Of a stretch of 19,690 nucleotides of DNA, positions 7,551 to 14,743 are shown one piece after another. Under the pieces are notes generated by a model. That model saw nothing but the letters and a program-made list of their open reading frames with translations. It ran no database searches and was not told the DNA's origin. Numbering within the stretch: the first letter of the stretch is position 1; each line of letters begins with the position of its first letter. Position numbers and translations under genes: made by a program. The DNA comes from an uncultured Paracoccus sp. (lineage in GTDB: Bacteria > Pseudomonadota > Alphaproteobacteria > Rhodobacterales > Rhodobacteraceae): positions 1 through 19,690 of the forward strand of contig CAKTBJ010000043.1 in the NCBI GenBank assembly GCA_934533075.1. The letters run 5' to 3'.

Positions 7551-8503
7551 CGGGCCGCCCCCCTTATGACCAGGATGATGAAGGTGATGCCGCCCACGAA
7601 TTCGATGATGATCGACAGGGCGGTGTCGAAGGCAAAGACGCGCTCCATCAGCGTCTGGCCGCCGACGAGGCAGATCACGGCCAGCAGCACCGCCGCCGGC
7701 AGGACGTAACGGTGGCGGCTGGCGCCGACCAGCCCATGCGCGAGGCTGGCGACCAGCAGGCCGAAGAAGGTGACCGGCCCGACCAGCGCGGTCGAGACCG
7801 ACACCAGAACCGAGACGATCATCAGGATGACGATCACCACCCGCCGATAGTCCACCCCGAGGCTGATCGCCTGCGCCCGGCCCAGCGCGAGGATGTCGAA
7901 CGCATGGCCCATGCGCCACAGCACCAGCACCAGCACCGCGACGATCCCCCAGGACAGGCCCAGCAGCGTCGGGTCGATGGTCGAGAAGCTGGCGAAGAAG
8001 CTGTCCTGCAAGACCTGGAAGGCATTCGGGTCCAGCAGCCGCTGCATGAAGTTGGACAGGCTGCGGAAAAAGATGCCGAAGACGATGCCGACCAGCACCA
8101 CCAGATGCAGGCTTCGCTCCTCGCCCAGAAACAGCCAGCGGAACAGCAGACCGGAAAAGCCGGTCATCAGCACGACCTCGATCCCGAAGCGCAGATGCGG
8201 GTCCATCAGCGCGAAGACGCGGGTGCCGAGGAAGAACACGATCGCGGTCTGCACGAGGATGAACAGCGCGTCGAAACCCATGATCGAGGGCGTCAGGATA
8301 CGGTTGTTCGTCACCGTCTGGAACAGCACGGTCGAGATCGCCACCGAACAGGCGACCAGCAGCAGCCCGGCCAGCTTCTGGCCCCGGAATTGCAGCACGA
8401 AACCCCAGTTGCCACGCACGCCCAGCGTCATGAAGCAGGCGATGCTGACCAGCGCCAGCGCCGCGAGGATCAGCAGCACGAGGCGCGGCCGGTCAAGCGG
8501 CAT
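7547..8503 (-). CDS. Siderophore ABC transporter permease (FatC/YclO type)
   Basis: A 318-residue FecCD-family permease, almost wholly hydrophobic, with about eight to nine membrane segments, the usual size for this branch. An ERSLHLVVLVGIVFGIFFRS region and SLGVDYRR plus VGPVTFFGLLV, the latter close to the ATPase-coupling loop, are characteristic. It forms the translocation pore as a heterodimer with the product of the gene at 8493-9449. Its start overlaps the end of that gene by 11 nt, and its stop overlaps the ATPase start by ATGA. No local regulatory signal is needed; it should be translated from the operon promoter upstream of the binding-protein gene. Confidence 0.92.
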
Positions 8504-9449
8504 TCGGGCGCCTCCGCAGCAGCAGGGCGATGAAGACGCCGCTGCCGATCACGCCCACGACCACGCTGATCGGCACCTCGTAGGGGTAGCGCACCAGCCG
8601 GCCCAGAATGTCGCCGGCCAGCACGAAGGCGGCACCGCCCACCGCCACCCAGGGCACGGCGCGGCGCATGTTGTCGCCGATCATCAGGCTGACCACGTTC
8701 GGCACCACCAGCCCCAGGAACGGGATCGCCCCGACCGAGACCAGGCAGACCGCCGCGATCACCGAGACGATGGCCAGCCCCATGACCATCAGCCGCTGGT
8801 AGTTCAGGCCCAGATTGGTGGTGAACTCGCGCCCCATGCCGGCCACGGTGAAGCGGTCGGCGGCGAGGCCGGCGACCAGCGTGCAGGCCAGCCCCAGCCA
8901 CAGCAGTTCATAGCGCCCGCGCAACACGCCGGAGAAATCCCCCATGCTCCAGGCCAGGACCGAGGGCAGCAGGTTGAAGCGGTAGGCGATGAAGCTGGTC
9001 ACCGCCCCGATCACCCCGGCCAGCATGATGCCGACCAGCGGCACCAGCACCACCTCGCGCAGGGGCACGAATTTCAGCAGGCGCAGGAACAGCAGGGTGC
9101 CCATGAAGGCGAAACCCGCCGCCACCACCATCTTGGCCATGACCGGCCAGCCGGGGACCAGCAGGGTCGCGGCCAGAAAGCCCAGCATGGCGGATTCGGT
9201 GGTGCCGGTAGTCGAAGGCTCGACAAAGCGGTTGCGCACGATCATCTGCATGACCAGCCCGGCGATGCCCAGCGACGAGCCGGCCAGCATGATCGCCAGC
9301 GTCCGGGGAATGCGGCTGATTTGCAAGACCTGCACCGCCTGCTCGCCGCCGGAGAACAGCCCCGCCAGCGGCATCTCGGCGGCGCCGATGGTCAGGCTGA
9401 TCAGGGCAAGGATGGCTGTGACGACGATGCCGAACGCAAGGGAATACAC
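8493..9449 (-). CDS. Siderophore ABC transporter permease (FatD/YclN type)
   Basis: A 318-residue FecCD-family permease and partner of the downstream permease. Family signatures are RIPRTLAIMLAGSSLGIAGL near residues 46-65, the PSTTGTTESAMLG stretch around 80, SLGLNYQRL-like LGLNYQRL, and VGAIPFLGLVVPN in the coupling region. The start appears to be GTG (9447-9449), preceded by a weak GCAGG site; no in-frame ATG lies close to the expected N-terminus. The 55-nt gap from the binding-protein gene contains no clear terminator. Together with the neighbours it makes a complete importer for a ferric siderophore, probably catecholate or mixed type judging from the FatB/YclQ-like binding protein. Confidence 0.92.
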   Translation of the reverse strand: MYSLAFGIVVTAILALISLTIGAAEMPLAGLFSGGEQAVQVLQISRIPRTLAIMLAGSSLGIAGLVMQMIVRNRFVEPSTTGTTESAMLGFLAATLLVPGWPVMAKMVVAAGFAFMGTLLFLRLLKFVPLREVVLVPLVGIMLAGVIGAVTSFIAYRFNLLPSVLAWSMGDFSGVLRGRYELLWLGLACTLVAGLAADRFTVAGMGREFTTNLGLNYQRLMVMGLAIVSVIAAVCLVSVGAIPFLGLVVPNVVSLMIGDNMRRAVPWVAVGGAAFVLAGDILGRLVRYPYEVPISVVVGVIGSGVFIALLLRRRPNAA

Positions 9450-9504
9450 TGGCTTTGCCTGCTGGCGGGGGGCGTTGCCCGGTGGGGGGACCGGGCTTGC
9501 GGCC

Positions 9505-10413
9505 TCATTTCGTGTTATAGGCCTCGATCACCTGGTCCAGCAGCAGCATCAGCGCGTCATGGCCGTTCATGGTGATATAGGACGCCGTAGGGTCCAGATA
9601 GACCACCCGGTCGTTCTGCCAGAAATTCGTCTGGTGGATCAGCTCGTTGTCCAGAAGCTGGCGGGCGGATTCGCCGCCCGACCCGACGCCGGCATCGCGG
9701 TCGACCACGAACAGCCAGTCGGGATTGGCTTGCAGCAGGTATTCGAAGGTGATCGCGTCGCCGCCATGATCGCGGTCGTCCACATCGTCGAAGACCGAGG
9801 GCACCTCCAGCGTGTTGTAAAGCCACGACACCCGCGATTCGGGACCATAGATGCCGATCTTGCCGCCATTGGTCACGATCACCAGCGCCGTGCCCTTGCC
9901 CTCGGCGGCAGTCCTGGCCTCCTCGACCCTGGCATCGAGCGCGGCGATCAGTTCGGCCGCCCGCTCCTCGCGGTCGAAGACCTCGCCCAGCATGGTGAGA
10001 TTGGCCTTTGCCCCGTCGATCACCGCCCCGCTGTCCACCGAGATGTCGATCACCGGCGCCAGCCGCGAAATGGTGTCGTAGGATGTGCGCGAGCGGCCAC
10101 CGATGACGACCAGATCCGGCGCCGCCGCCGCGATCCCCTCGATGTCCGGCTCCTGCAACGAGCCGATCTTCTGCATGTCGTCCGTCACCTTGTCGGCCAG
10201 ATGGCCGGGCAGCGCCGAGCCGGGCACCCCGGCGACCGGCACGCCAAGCGCGGTCAGGTTGTCGAAGGCCGCCCAGTCCGTCACCATGACCGTCTGCGGC
10301 ACCGCGGCCAGCACGGTCTCGCCCCGCGCATGCCGGACGGTGATCTCGTCCGCAACGGCGATCCCGGCGCCTGCAAGCATGGATACGAGCGTGAATGCGA
10401 GGGGCTTCATCAT
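9505..10413 (-). CDS. Periplasmic ferric-siderophore-binding protein (FatB/YclQ type)
   Basis: A 302-residue class III (helical-backbone) binding protein that captures ferric siderophore in the periplasm and delivers it to the permease pair. A Sec signal peptide is clear: MMKPLAF, a hydrophobic core, and probable cleavage after AVA (residues 19-21); there is no lipobox. Family segments include TDWAAFDNLTALGV (45-58), SLQEPDIEGIAAAAPDLVVIGGR (85-107) and TNGGKIGIYGPESR, matching the FatB/YclQ branch. The first ATG of a tandem ATGATG is chosen because GGAG lies seven bases upstream. It is the first gene of the operon, with a good promoter at 10479-10507. No siderophore synthesis gene or TonB receptor is in the window. 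Confidence 0.92.
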   Translation of the reverse strand: MMKPLAFTLVSMLAGAGIAVADEITVRHARGETVLAAVPQTVMVTDWAAFDNLTALGVPVAGVPGSALPGHLADKVTDDMQKIGSLQEPDIEGIAAAAPDLVVIGGRSRTSYDTISRLAPVIDISVDSGAVIDGAKANLTMLGEVFDREERAAELIAALDARVEEARTAAEGKGTALVIVTNGGKIGIYGPESRVSWLYNTLEVPSVFDDVDDRDHGGDAITFEYLLQANPDWLFVVDRDAGVGSGGESARQLLDNELIHQTNFWQNDRVVYLDPTASYITMNGHDALMLLLDQVIEAYNTK

Positions 10414-10478
10414 CGAGGTTCTCCGTCAGGCAGGTGGACAGCAGGGAAAGCGGCGTGAAATGCCGCCCGGCCCGCAAT

Positions 10479-10507
10479 CTTCTAGTGCAGGCGCCCCGTA
10501 GCGTCAA
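10479..10507 (-). promoter_or_regulatory. Sigma-70-like promoter of the siderophore importer operon
   Basis: On the minus strand TTGACG (complement of 10502-10507, 5 of 6 to consensus) is separated by exactly 17 bp from TAGAAG (complement of 10479-10484, 4 of 6). Transcription would start near 10472, about 60 nt before the binding-protein ATG. This is the best promoter match in the window. Confidence 0.6.
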
Positions 10508-10528
10508 CGAATCCTGACTGAATCGCTA
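10499..10528. promoter_or_regulatory. Candidate operator overlapping the -35 region of the siderophore operon
   Basis: TAGCG (10499-10503) and CGCTA (10524-10528) form an inverted repeat around the -35 box. Between them GAATC occurs twice as a direct repeat with an 11-bp period (10509-10513 and 10520-10524), flanking CTGACT. The position suits an iron-responsive regulator (Fur, RirA, Irr or the IscR-type 'Iron-Rhodo-box'), but I cannot match it to a consensus with confidence. Confidence 0.4.
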
Positions 10529-10569
10529 ATGTTATCGCGCTGCCTGCCGCAGGCCCCGCCGCCTGGCAT

Positions 10570-10588
10570 CGCGCAGGATGCCTGCGCG
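10570..10588. repeat. Perfect 19-bp hairpin (8-bp arms, 3-nt loop)
   Basis: CGCGCAGG-atg-CCTGCGCG is perfectly paired. It lies between the end of the amidohydrolase gene and the siderophore promoter, about 60 bp upstream of the -35 box. It could be part of a terminator, a regulator site or a small dispersed repeat; no T-run is present. Confidence 0.5.
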
Positions 10589-10726
10589 TGCCGGCCGGGG
10601 CAGCGTGTCATGGGCCGGCGAACCAGCGTCCCGGAGCCTCGGCCCTGGGAAGGGCGCCGTGCCGGCGCGCTGCCGCGACGCTCTCGCGCCACCCCCGGGG
10701 TCCGGGCGGTGTCAGGGCGAGGATGC

Positions 10727-10790
10727 GGGCCGGCCATCCCTGTGCCGGCCCGGCTGCGCCCTCATCCTGTGCCGACACAGGGCCGCAGCC
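10727..10790 (-). terminator. Two adjacent GC-rich stem-loops downstream of the amidohydrolase gene
   Basis: GGGCCGG (10727-10733) pairs with CCGGCCC (10745-10751) over an 11-nt loop. Next to it GGCTGCG (10752-10758) pairs with CGCAGCC (10784-10790), enclosing CCTGTG-ccga-CACAGG (10766-10781). The nearest stem is 38 nt past the stop at 10829. The position suggests transcript termination or 3'-end protection, but there is no T-run. Confidence 0.4.
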
Positions 10791-10828
10791 CACGCAAAGG
10801 GTTGGCAAACCGGGCCGCAGGGCGCCGG

Positions 10829-12016
10829 TCAGGACAGGAATTCGACGGCGGTGCGCGTCAGCGCGACGGCGCTTTGCGCGATACAGGATTCGTCGGGCTG
10901 ATAGTCGGAATTATGCAGCCGGTCGTCCCGCCCCGGCTGGCCGGAGCCGACCATGATATGCACCGAGGGCACGCGCTCGGAGAAGAAGGCGAAATCCTCG
11001 GCCCCGAAGCTGCTGCCCGGCGCGACCCCCACCGGGGCGCCGAACTGGGCGCCCAGCGCCTGCGCCGTGCGGTCGATCATGCCGTCGTCGTTCATCAGCG
11101 GCGGCGCGCCGCGCAGATAGTCCACCTCGGCCCGCAGGTTCAGCGCCGCCGCCGTGCCCTCGCAGATCCGCCGGAACGCGGCCTCGGCCCGCACCCGCGA
11201 TTCGGGCGAGCGGCAGCGCACCGTGCCCCGGAACAGGCAGCTGTCGGGGATGATGTTCTGCGTGGCCCCGCCCTCGACATGGCCCACGGTCAGCACCGCC
11301 GACAGCGCCGGGTCCATCTCGCGCGAGATCACGGTTTGCAGCTGGGTGATCAGGCAGGCCGCGCCGACGATGGGATCGACCGCGGCATGGGGCCGCGCGG
11401 CATGGCCGGACCGGCCATGCAGGACCACCCGGAACTCGTCGCTGGAGGCCGTGCTGGCGCCCCGGTTCAGCGTGATCAGCCCGGCGGGATGTTCGGGGCG
11501 GTTGTGGAAGGCGATGGCCATGTCCACGCCATCCGCCGCGCCATCGGCGATCATGGCGGCGGCGCCGCTGTCCAGCGTTTCCTCGGCCGGCTGGAACACC
11601 AGCCGCACGGTGCCGGCCAGTTGCGGCGCCAGTTCCACCAGCGCCGAGGCCGCGCCCAGCAGCGAGGCCGTATGCAGGTCATGCCCGCAGGCATGCATCT
11701 TGCCCGGCACGGTCGAGGCGAAGGGCAGCCCGGTCTCCTCATGGATGGGCAGCGCGTCCATGTCGGCGCGCAGGATCAGGCAGGGACCGGGGCGGCCGCC
11801 CGCGATCTCGGCCACGACGCCGGTGCGGCCGATGCCGGTCCGCGGCTCCAGGCCCAGGGCGCGCAACTCGTCGGCGACGATTCCGGCGGTGCGGATGGTG
11901 TCGAAGCCGATCTCGGGATGGGCATGGATGTCGCGGCGCAGCTCGATCAGCCGCGGCTCGACCTTCTGGACGAGGCGCGCGATCTCGGCGCCCGGATCGT
12001 TGGCATGGGGGGACAT
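10829..12016 (-). CDS. M20 family amidohydrolase (hippurate/N-acyl-amino-acid hydrolase-like)
   Basis: A 395-residue zinc amidohydrolase of the M20D group, which hydrolyses N-acyl amino acids, hippurate or auxin-type conjugates in the cytoplasm. Visible motifs: HAHPEIGF (31-38), LRADMDALPI (82-91), the metal-binding MHACGHDLHT (107-116, including Cys110 and His112, a cysteine variant typical of M20D), the QPAEE catalytic-base region (142-146), AFHN (169-172), the dimerisation-domain GRSGHAARPH and a late HNSDY. Length fits the family. The ATG at 12016 has GGAG six bases upstream, whereas the in-frame upstream extension has no such site. It stands alone, with 226 nt to the transglycosylase gene. 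The substrate is not predictable from sequence. Confidence 0.92.
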   Translation of the reverse strand: MSPHANDPGAEIARLVQKVEPRLIELRRDIHAHPEIGFDTIRTAGIVADELRALGLEPRTGIGRTGVVAEIAGGRPGPCLILRADMDALPIHEETGLPFASTVPGKMHACGHDLHTASLLGAASALVELAPQLAGTVRLVFQPAEETLDSGAAAMIADGAADGVDMAIAFHNRPEHPAGLITLNRGASTASSDEFRVVLHGRSGHAARPHAAVDPIVGAACLITQLQTVISREMDPALSAVLTVGHVEGGATQNIIPDSCLFRGTVRCRSPESRVRAEAAFRRICEGTAAALNLRAEVDYLRGAPPLMNDDGMIDRTAQALGAQFGAPVGVAPGSSFGAEDFAFFSERVPSVHIMVGSGQPGRDDRLHNSDYQPDESCIAQSAVALTRTAVEFLS

Positions 12017-12072
12017 TCGTGGCTCCGATGGCAGGTCGCGTTGCGGCGCATGCGGCGCCATTCGGCCGGATT

Positions 12073-12078
12073 TGTCAA
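12073..12078 (-). promoter_or_regulatory. Possible -35 element of the amidohydrolase gene
   Basis: A perfect TTGACA (complement of 12073-12078) lies 56 nt upstream of the ATG. No good -10 hexamer sits 16-18 bp downstream, so this is only a tentative promoter element. Confidence 0.25.
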
Positions 12079-12242
12079 GGATGGCCGCCCGCCCCTGCCG
12101 GGCGCGGGTGGCCTTCCCGGCGCCCCGTCGCGCAGGCTGGGCATGCGCCCGCCTCGGGATCGCGAGGGCTGGCGCCGGACGTGCCGTCCGCCGCCCCGCG
12201 ACAGCAAGGGAGGGCCGATGCCCCGCTTCCGCCCGCGCGGGT

Positions 12243-13385
12243 TCAGCCGAGGCTGCGCAGCAGCGCCAGCGACGGCACGCCGGTCGGCGCCTGCCCGATG
12301 CTGGCCTGATAGGCGCTGATCGCGGCGCGGCTCTTGGCGCCGATCACCCCGTCGGCGCCGCCGGTATCGTAGCCGCGCGCCGTCAGCCGCCGCTGCAACG
12401 CGATCCGGTCGGCCTTGGTCATGCCGTTCGCATCGGGCGGAAAGCTGCCCCTCAGCGGGCCGCCGCCGCCGATCCGGTCGGCCAGATGCCCCACCCCGAT
12501 CGCATAGAGGTCCGAATTGTTGTAGCGCTTGATGGCCCGGAAATTGCCGGTCACCGCAAAGCGCGGGCCGCCGGGCTGGGGCTGGATGATGGTGCCCTGC
12601 GGCGCGCCGTTGCCAACCTCGCCGCCCCAGCGCAGGCCGCGGGTCCAGCCGCTGCGGGCAAGATAGGCGGCCGTGGAGGCCAGCGAATCCGTCGGGTCCG
12701 CCGACCAGATGTCGCGCCGGCCGTCGCCGTTGAAATCGACGGCATAGGCCAGATAGGAGGTCGGGATGAACTGGGTGTGCCCCATCGCCCCCGCCCAGCT
12801 TCCGGTCATCCGCTCGGGCGTGATGTCGCCGCTCTGGACGATGCGCAGGGCGGCGACCAGCTGCTGCTCGAAGAAGGCGCCGCGCCGGCCCTCATAGGCC
12901 AGCGTGGACAGGGCCGAGATCACCGGGATATCCCCCCGGCGCTCCCCGTAGGAGCTTTCCAGCCCCCAGATCGCGGTGATGATCGTCGCATCGACGCCGT
13001 AGCGGCCTTCCAGCGCCCCCAGCACGGCGCGGTGGCGGGCAAAGGCCTGCCGCCCCTTGGCCACGCGCTCGTCCGAGGCGGCGGTGGAGAGGTAATCCTC
13101 CAGCGTGCGCGTGGATTCGGGCTGGCTGCGGTCGCGGGTGATGACGCCGGGCAGGAACCCGGCCGAGCGGAAGGCGGCGCGATAGGTCGCCTCGGAAATC
13201 CCCTGCGCCGCCGCCCGGCTGCGGAAGGCCGCCACCCAGGCGTCATAGCCGGCATCCGGCACCGGGCGCAGGTCGTCCGGCAGGGGCGCCGGGCCTGAGG
13301 GCGCGCCGATCCGCGCCGGGCCGCTGCATGCCGACAGCGCCAATGCGCCGATACCGAAACCGAAATGCCGCCTGCTGATGATCAT
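12243..13385 (-). CDS. MltB-family lytic murein transglycosylase with peptidoglycan-binding domain
   Basis: A 380-residue enzyme that cleaves the MurNAc-GlcNAc bond of peptidoglycan to form 1,6-anhydroMurNAc. The N-terminus combines a Tat-like SRRHF motif (4-8) with a lipobox LSAC (17-20), so the mature protein is probably a lipoprotein anchored at Cys20. The SLT_2 domain spans ~40-315 with catalytic Glu143 in WGLESSYG, GSWAGAMGHTQFIPTSY (195-211) and an acidic, possibly calcium-binding DFNGDGRRDIW loop (217-227). A PG_binding_1 domain fills ~320-378 (DGVIGAKSRAAISAYQ). The start ATG is followed directly by the signal, but its ribosome site is weak. Length is normal for the alphaproteobacterial MltB group. 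It appears to be a single-gene unit. Confidence 0.93.
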   Translation of the reverse strand: MIISRRHFGFGIGALALSACSGPARIGAPSGPAPLPDDLRPVPDAGYDAWVAAFRSRAAAQGISEATYRAAFRSAGFLPGVITRDRSQPESTRTLEDYLSTAASDERVAKGRQAFARHRAVLGALEGRYGVDATIITAIWGLESSYGERRGDIPVISALSTLAYEGRRGAFFEQQLVAALRIVQSGDITPERMTGSWAGAMGHTQFIPTSYLAYAVDFNGDGRRDIWSADPTDSLASTAAYLARSGWTRGLRWGGEVGNGAPQGTIIQPQPGGPRFAVTGNFRAIKRYNNSDLYAIGVGHLADRIGGGGPLRGSFPPDANGMTKADRIALQRRLTARGYDTGGADGVIGAKSRAAISAYQASIGQAPTGVPSLALLRSLG

Positions 13386-13736
13386 GTCGCTCTCTGCCCC
13401 TTGCCCGATTTTCGGTCAGGATAAGCAAACCATCCCGGACCGCAACCCGCCCCCGGCGGCTGGCGCGGCAGCGCGCCCATCGCCGGGCAGACTCAGGCGA
13501 AACACCGCGCGGGAAGCGCCGTGGCGCAGCATGCCCGGCTGCCGGCCTGGCCGCGATGATCGGCGAGGCCGAAGGCGACGGCACGCCACGCACCCGGCCC
13601 GGAGACTCGATCGGGCCGCGCCCGAAGACCCGCCCGCATCACCCGCCTGCCCGCCGCCCCGTCAGGGCGGAAGCGGCGGCACTCATGTCAGCAGGTCGCC
13701 GTGGAAGCGGGTTGAATCGCAACGAAATCAGGAAAC
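13386..13736. other. Intergenic region between the transglycosylase gene and tRNA-Gln
   Basis: No supported gene. Short inverted repeats are present, for example GCGCC-gt-GGCGC (13516-13527) and CCGCCC/GGGCGG (13654-13659/13665-13670); the second could help end the tRNA transcript but has no T-run. The left end carries a weak promoter for the transglycosylase gene. Confidence 0.55.
13418..13445 (-). promoter_or_regulatory. Putative promoter of the lytic transglycosylase gene
   Basis: On the minus strand TTGCGG (complement of 13440-13445) and TATCCT (complement of 13418-13423) are 16 bp apart and end 33 nt before the ATG. The match is partial (3 of 6 and 4 of 6). Confidence 0.3.
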
Positions 13737-13811
13737 TGGCTGGGGCGGTAGGATTCGAACCTACGGTGCGCGGTACCAAAAACCGGTGCCTTACCACTTG
13801 GCTACGCCCCA
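13737..13811 (-). tRNA. tRNA-Gln(UUG)
   Basis: A 75-nt tRNA with its 3' CCA encoded (13737-13739). The acceptor stem TGGGGCG (5') pairs with CGCCCCA (3'), followed by discriminator G at 13740. The D-arm GCC/GGC, the T-arm GTAGG-TTCGAAT-CCTAC and the anticodon loop TTTTGGT with anticodon TTG are all clear. The anticodon stem has four pairs plus a C-C mismatch at its outer end. Confidence 0.97.
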
Positions 13812-13823
13812 ACCGTGGGCCGG

Positions 13824-13852
13824 TATCTAGCCAAGCCCGAAGGCGGGTGCAA
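13824..13852 (-). promoter_or_regulatory. Putative promoter of tRNA-Gln
   Basis: TTGCAC (complement of 13847-13852) and TAGATA (complement of 13824-13829) lie exactly 17 bp apart, and the start predicted near 13817 is about six nt before the mature tRNA. The spacing and position are good, the hexamers only partial. Confidence 0.4.
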
Positions 13853-13897
13853 GTCGAAAAAAGGCCCGACCCGCACCAACCTGAACGCCTGTGCCGG

Positions 13898-14743
13898 CTA
13901 GCCCTTCGCCAGCCGGTCGAAAGCCGCCAGCCGGGCGATCAGGGCCGGCATCTGCTCCAGCCGGATCATGTTCGGGCCGTCCGACGGCGCGTTGTCGGGG
14001 TCCTCATGCGTCTCGATGAAGACCGAGGACACACCCACCGCCACCGCCGCCCGCGCCAGGACCGGGGCGAATTCGCGCTGGCCGCCGGTGCTGCCGCCCT
14101 GCCCGCCCGGCTGCTGCACCGCATGGGTGGCGTCCATCACCACCGGCCAGCCCGTCGCGGCCATGATCGGCAGGCTGCGCATGTCCGCCACCAGGGTGTT
14201 GTAGCCGAAGCTGACACCGCGCTCGGTCAGCAGGATGCGCCGGTTGCCCGTCGAGACCAGCTTGTCCACGACATTGGTCATGTCCCAGGGCGCCAGGAAC
14301 TGGCCTTTCTTGACGTTCACCGCCGCCGGCGTGTTGCCGGCCGCCAGCAAAAGGTCCGTCTGGCGGCACAGGAAGGCCGGGATCTGGATCACGTCCACAA
14401 CCGCGCCGGCGGTCCGCGCCTGCTCGGGATCGTGGATGTCGGTCAGCACCGGGCAGCCGATGCGGGCGCGCACCGCCTCCAGCATGCGCAGCCCCTCGTC
14501 GATGCCGATGCCGCGGCGGCCCGACAGCGAGGTGCGATTCGCCTTGTCGTAGCTGGCCTTGAACACATAGCCCACCCCCTCGCGCGCGCAGGCCTCGGCC
14601 AGGGGCGCGGCGATGGACAGCGCATGGTCCAGCGTTTCCAGCTGGCAGGGGCCGGCGATCAGCACCAGCGGGCGGTCGTTGCCGAAGGTGACGGTGGCGG
14701 TATCGCCGCCGCCCAGCACGACATGACGGGGCGCGGCACTCAC
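13898..14743 (-). CDS. kdsA: 3-deoxy-8-phosphooctulonate (Kdo-8-P) synthase, metal-dependent class
   Basis: A 281-residue enzyme condensing phosphoenolpyruvate with arabinose-5-phosphate to Kdo-8-phosphate, the first committed step to Kdo for lipid A-core and for capsule linkers. Motifs include AGPCQLET (30-37), [12 protein letters not shown] (61-72), TDIHDP (101-106), NVKKGQFL (143-150), [11 protein letters not shown] (204-214) and [16 protein letters not shown] (244-259). Cys33, His207, Glu244 and Asp255 correspond, with a constant offset, to the metal ligands of the Aquifex enzyme, so this is the metal-dependent class; the E. coli type has Asn in place of the Cys. The start is GTG in a GTGA overlap with the stop of kpsE (14740-14743). 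Coupling with capsule-export genes suggests the Kdo made here serves a capsule, although it may also be the only copy for LPS. Confidence 0.95.
   Translation of the reverse strand: MSAAPRHVVLGGGDTATVTFGNDRPLVLIAGPCQLETLDHALSIAAPLAEACAREGVGYVFKASYDKANRTSLSGRRGIGIDEGLRMLEAVRARIGCPVLTDIHDPEQARTAGAVVDVIQIPAFLCRQTDLLLAAGNTPAAVNVKKGQFLAPWDMTNVVDKLVSTGNRRILLTERGVSFGYNTLVADMRSLPIMAATGWPVVMDATHAVQQPGGQGGSTGGQREFAPVLARAAVAVGVSSVFIETHEDPDNAPSDGPNMIRLEQMPALIARLAAFDRLAKG

Larger units (their letters stand above)
10508..10828. other. Intergenic region with several hairpins between the amidohydrolase and siderophore genes
   Basis: No credible gene; the open frames are arginine-rich and lack ribosome sites. 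It holds several inverted repeats: GCCTGC-c-GCAGGC (10542-10554), an 8-bp-arm hairpin with a 3-nt loop (10570-10588), GGGCCGG/CCGGCCC (10727-10733/10745-10751), and a longer compound stem at 10752-10790. The last two are where the amidohydrolase transcript would end. Confidence 0.6.

Noticed and set aside
7551..7919. Upstream extension of the siderophore ATPase
   Set aside because: It runs out of frame through the permease gene; the ABC domain starts at the ATG in the ATGA overlap.
10504..10737. 77-codon minus-strand frame in the intergenic region
   Set aside because: Arg/Pro-rich, no similarity or ribosome site, and it covers the siderophore promoter and hairpins.
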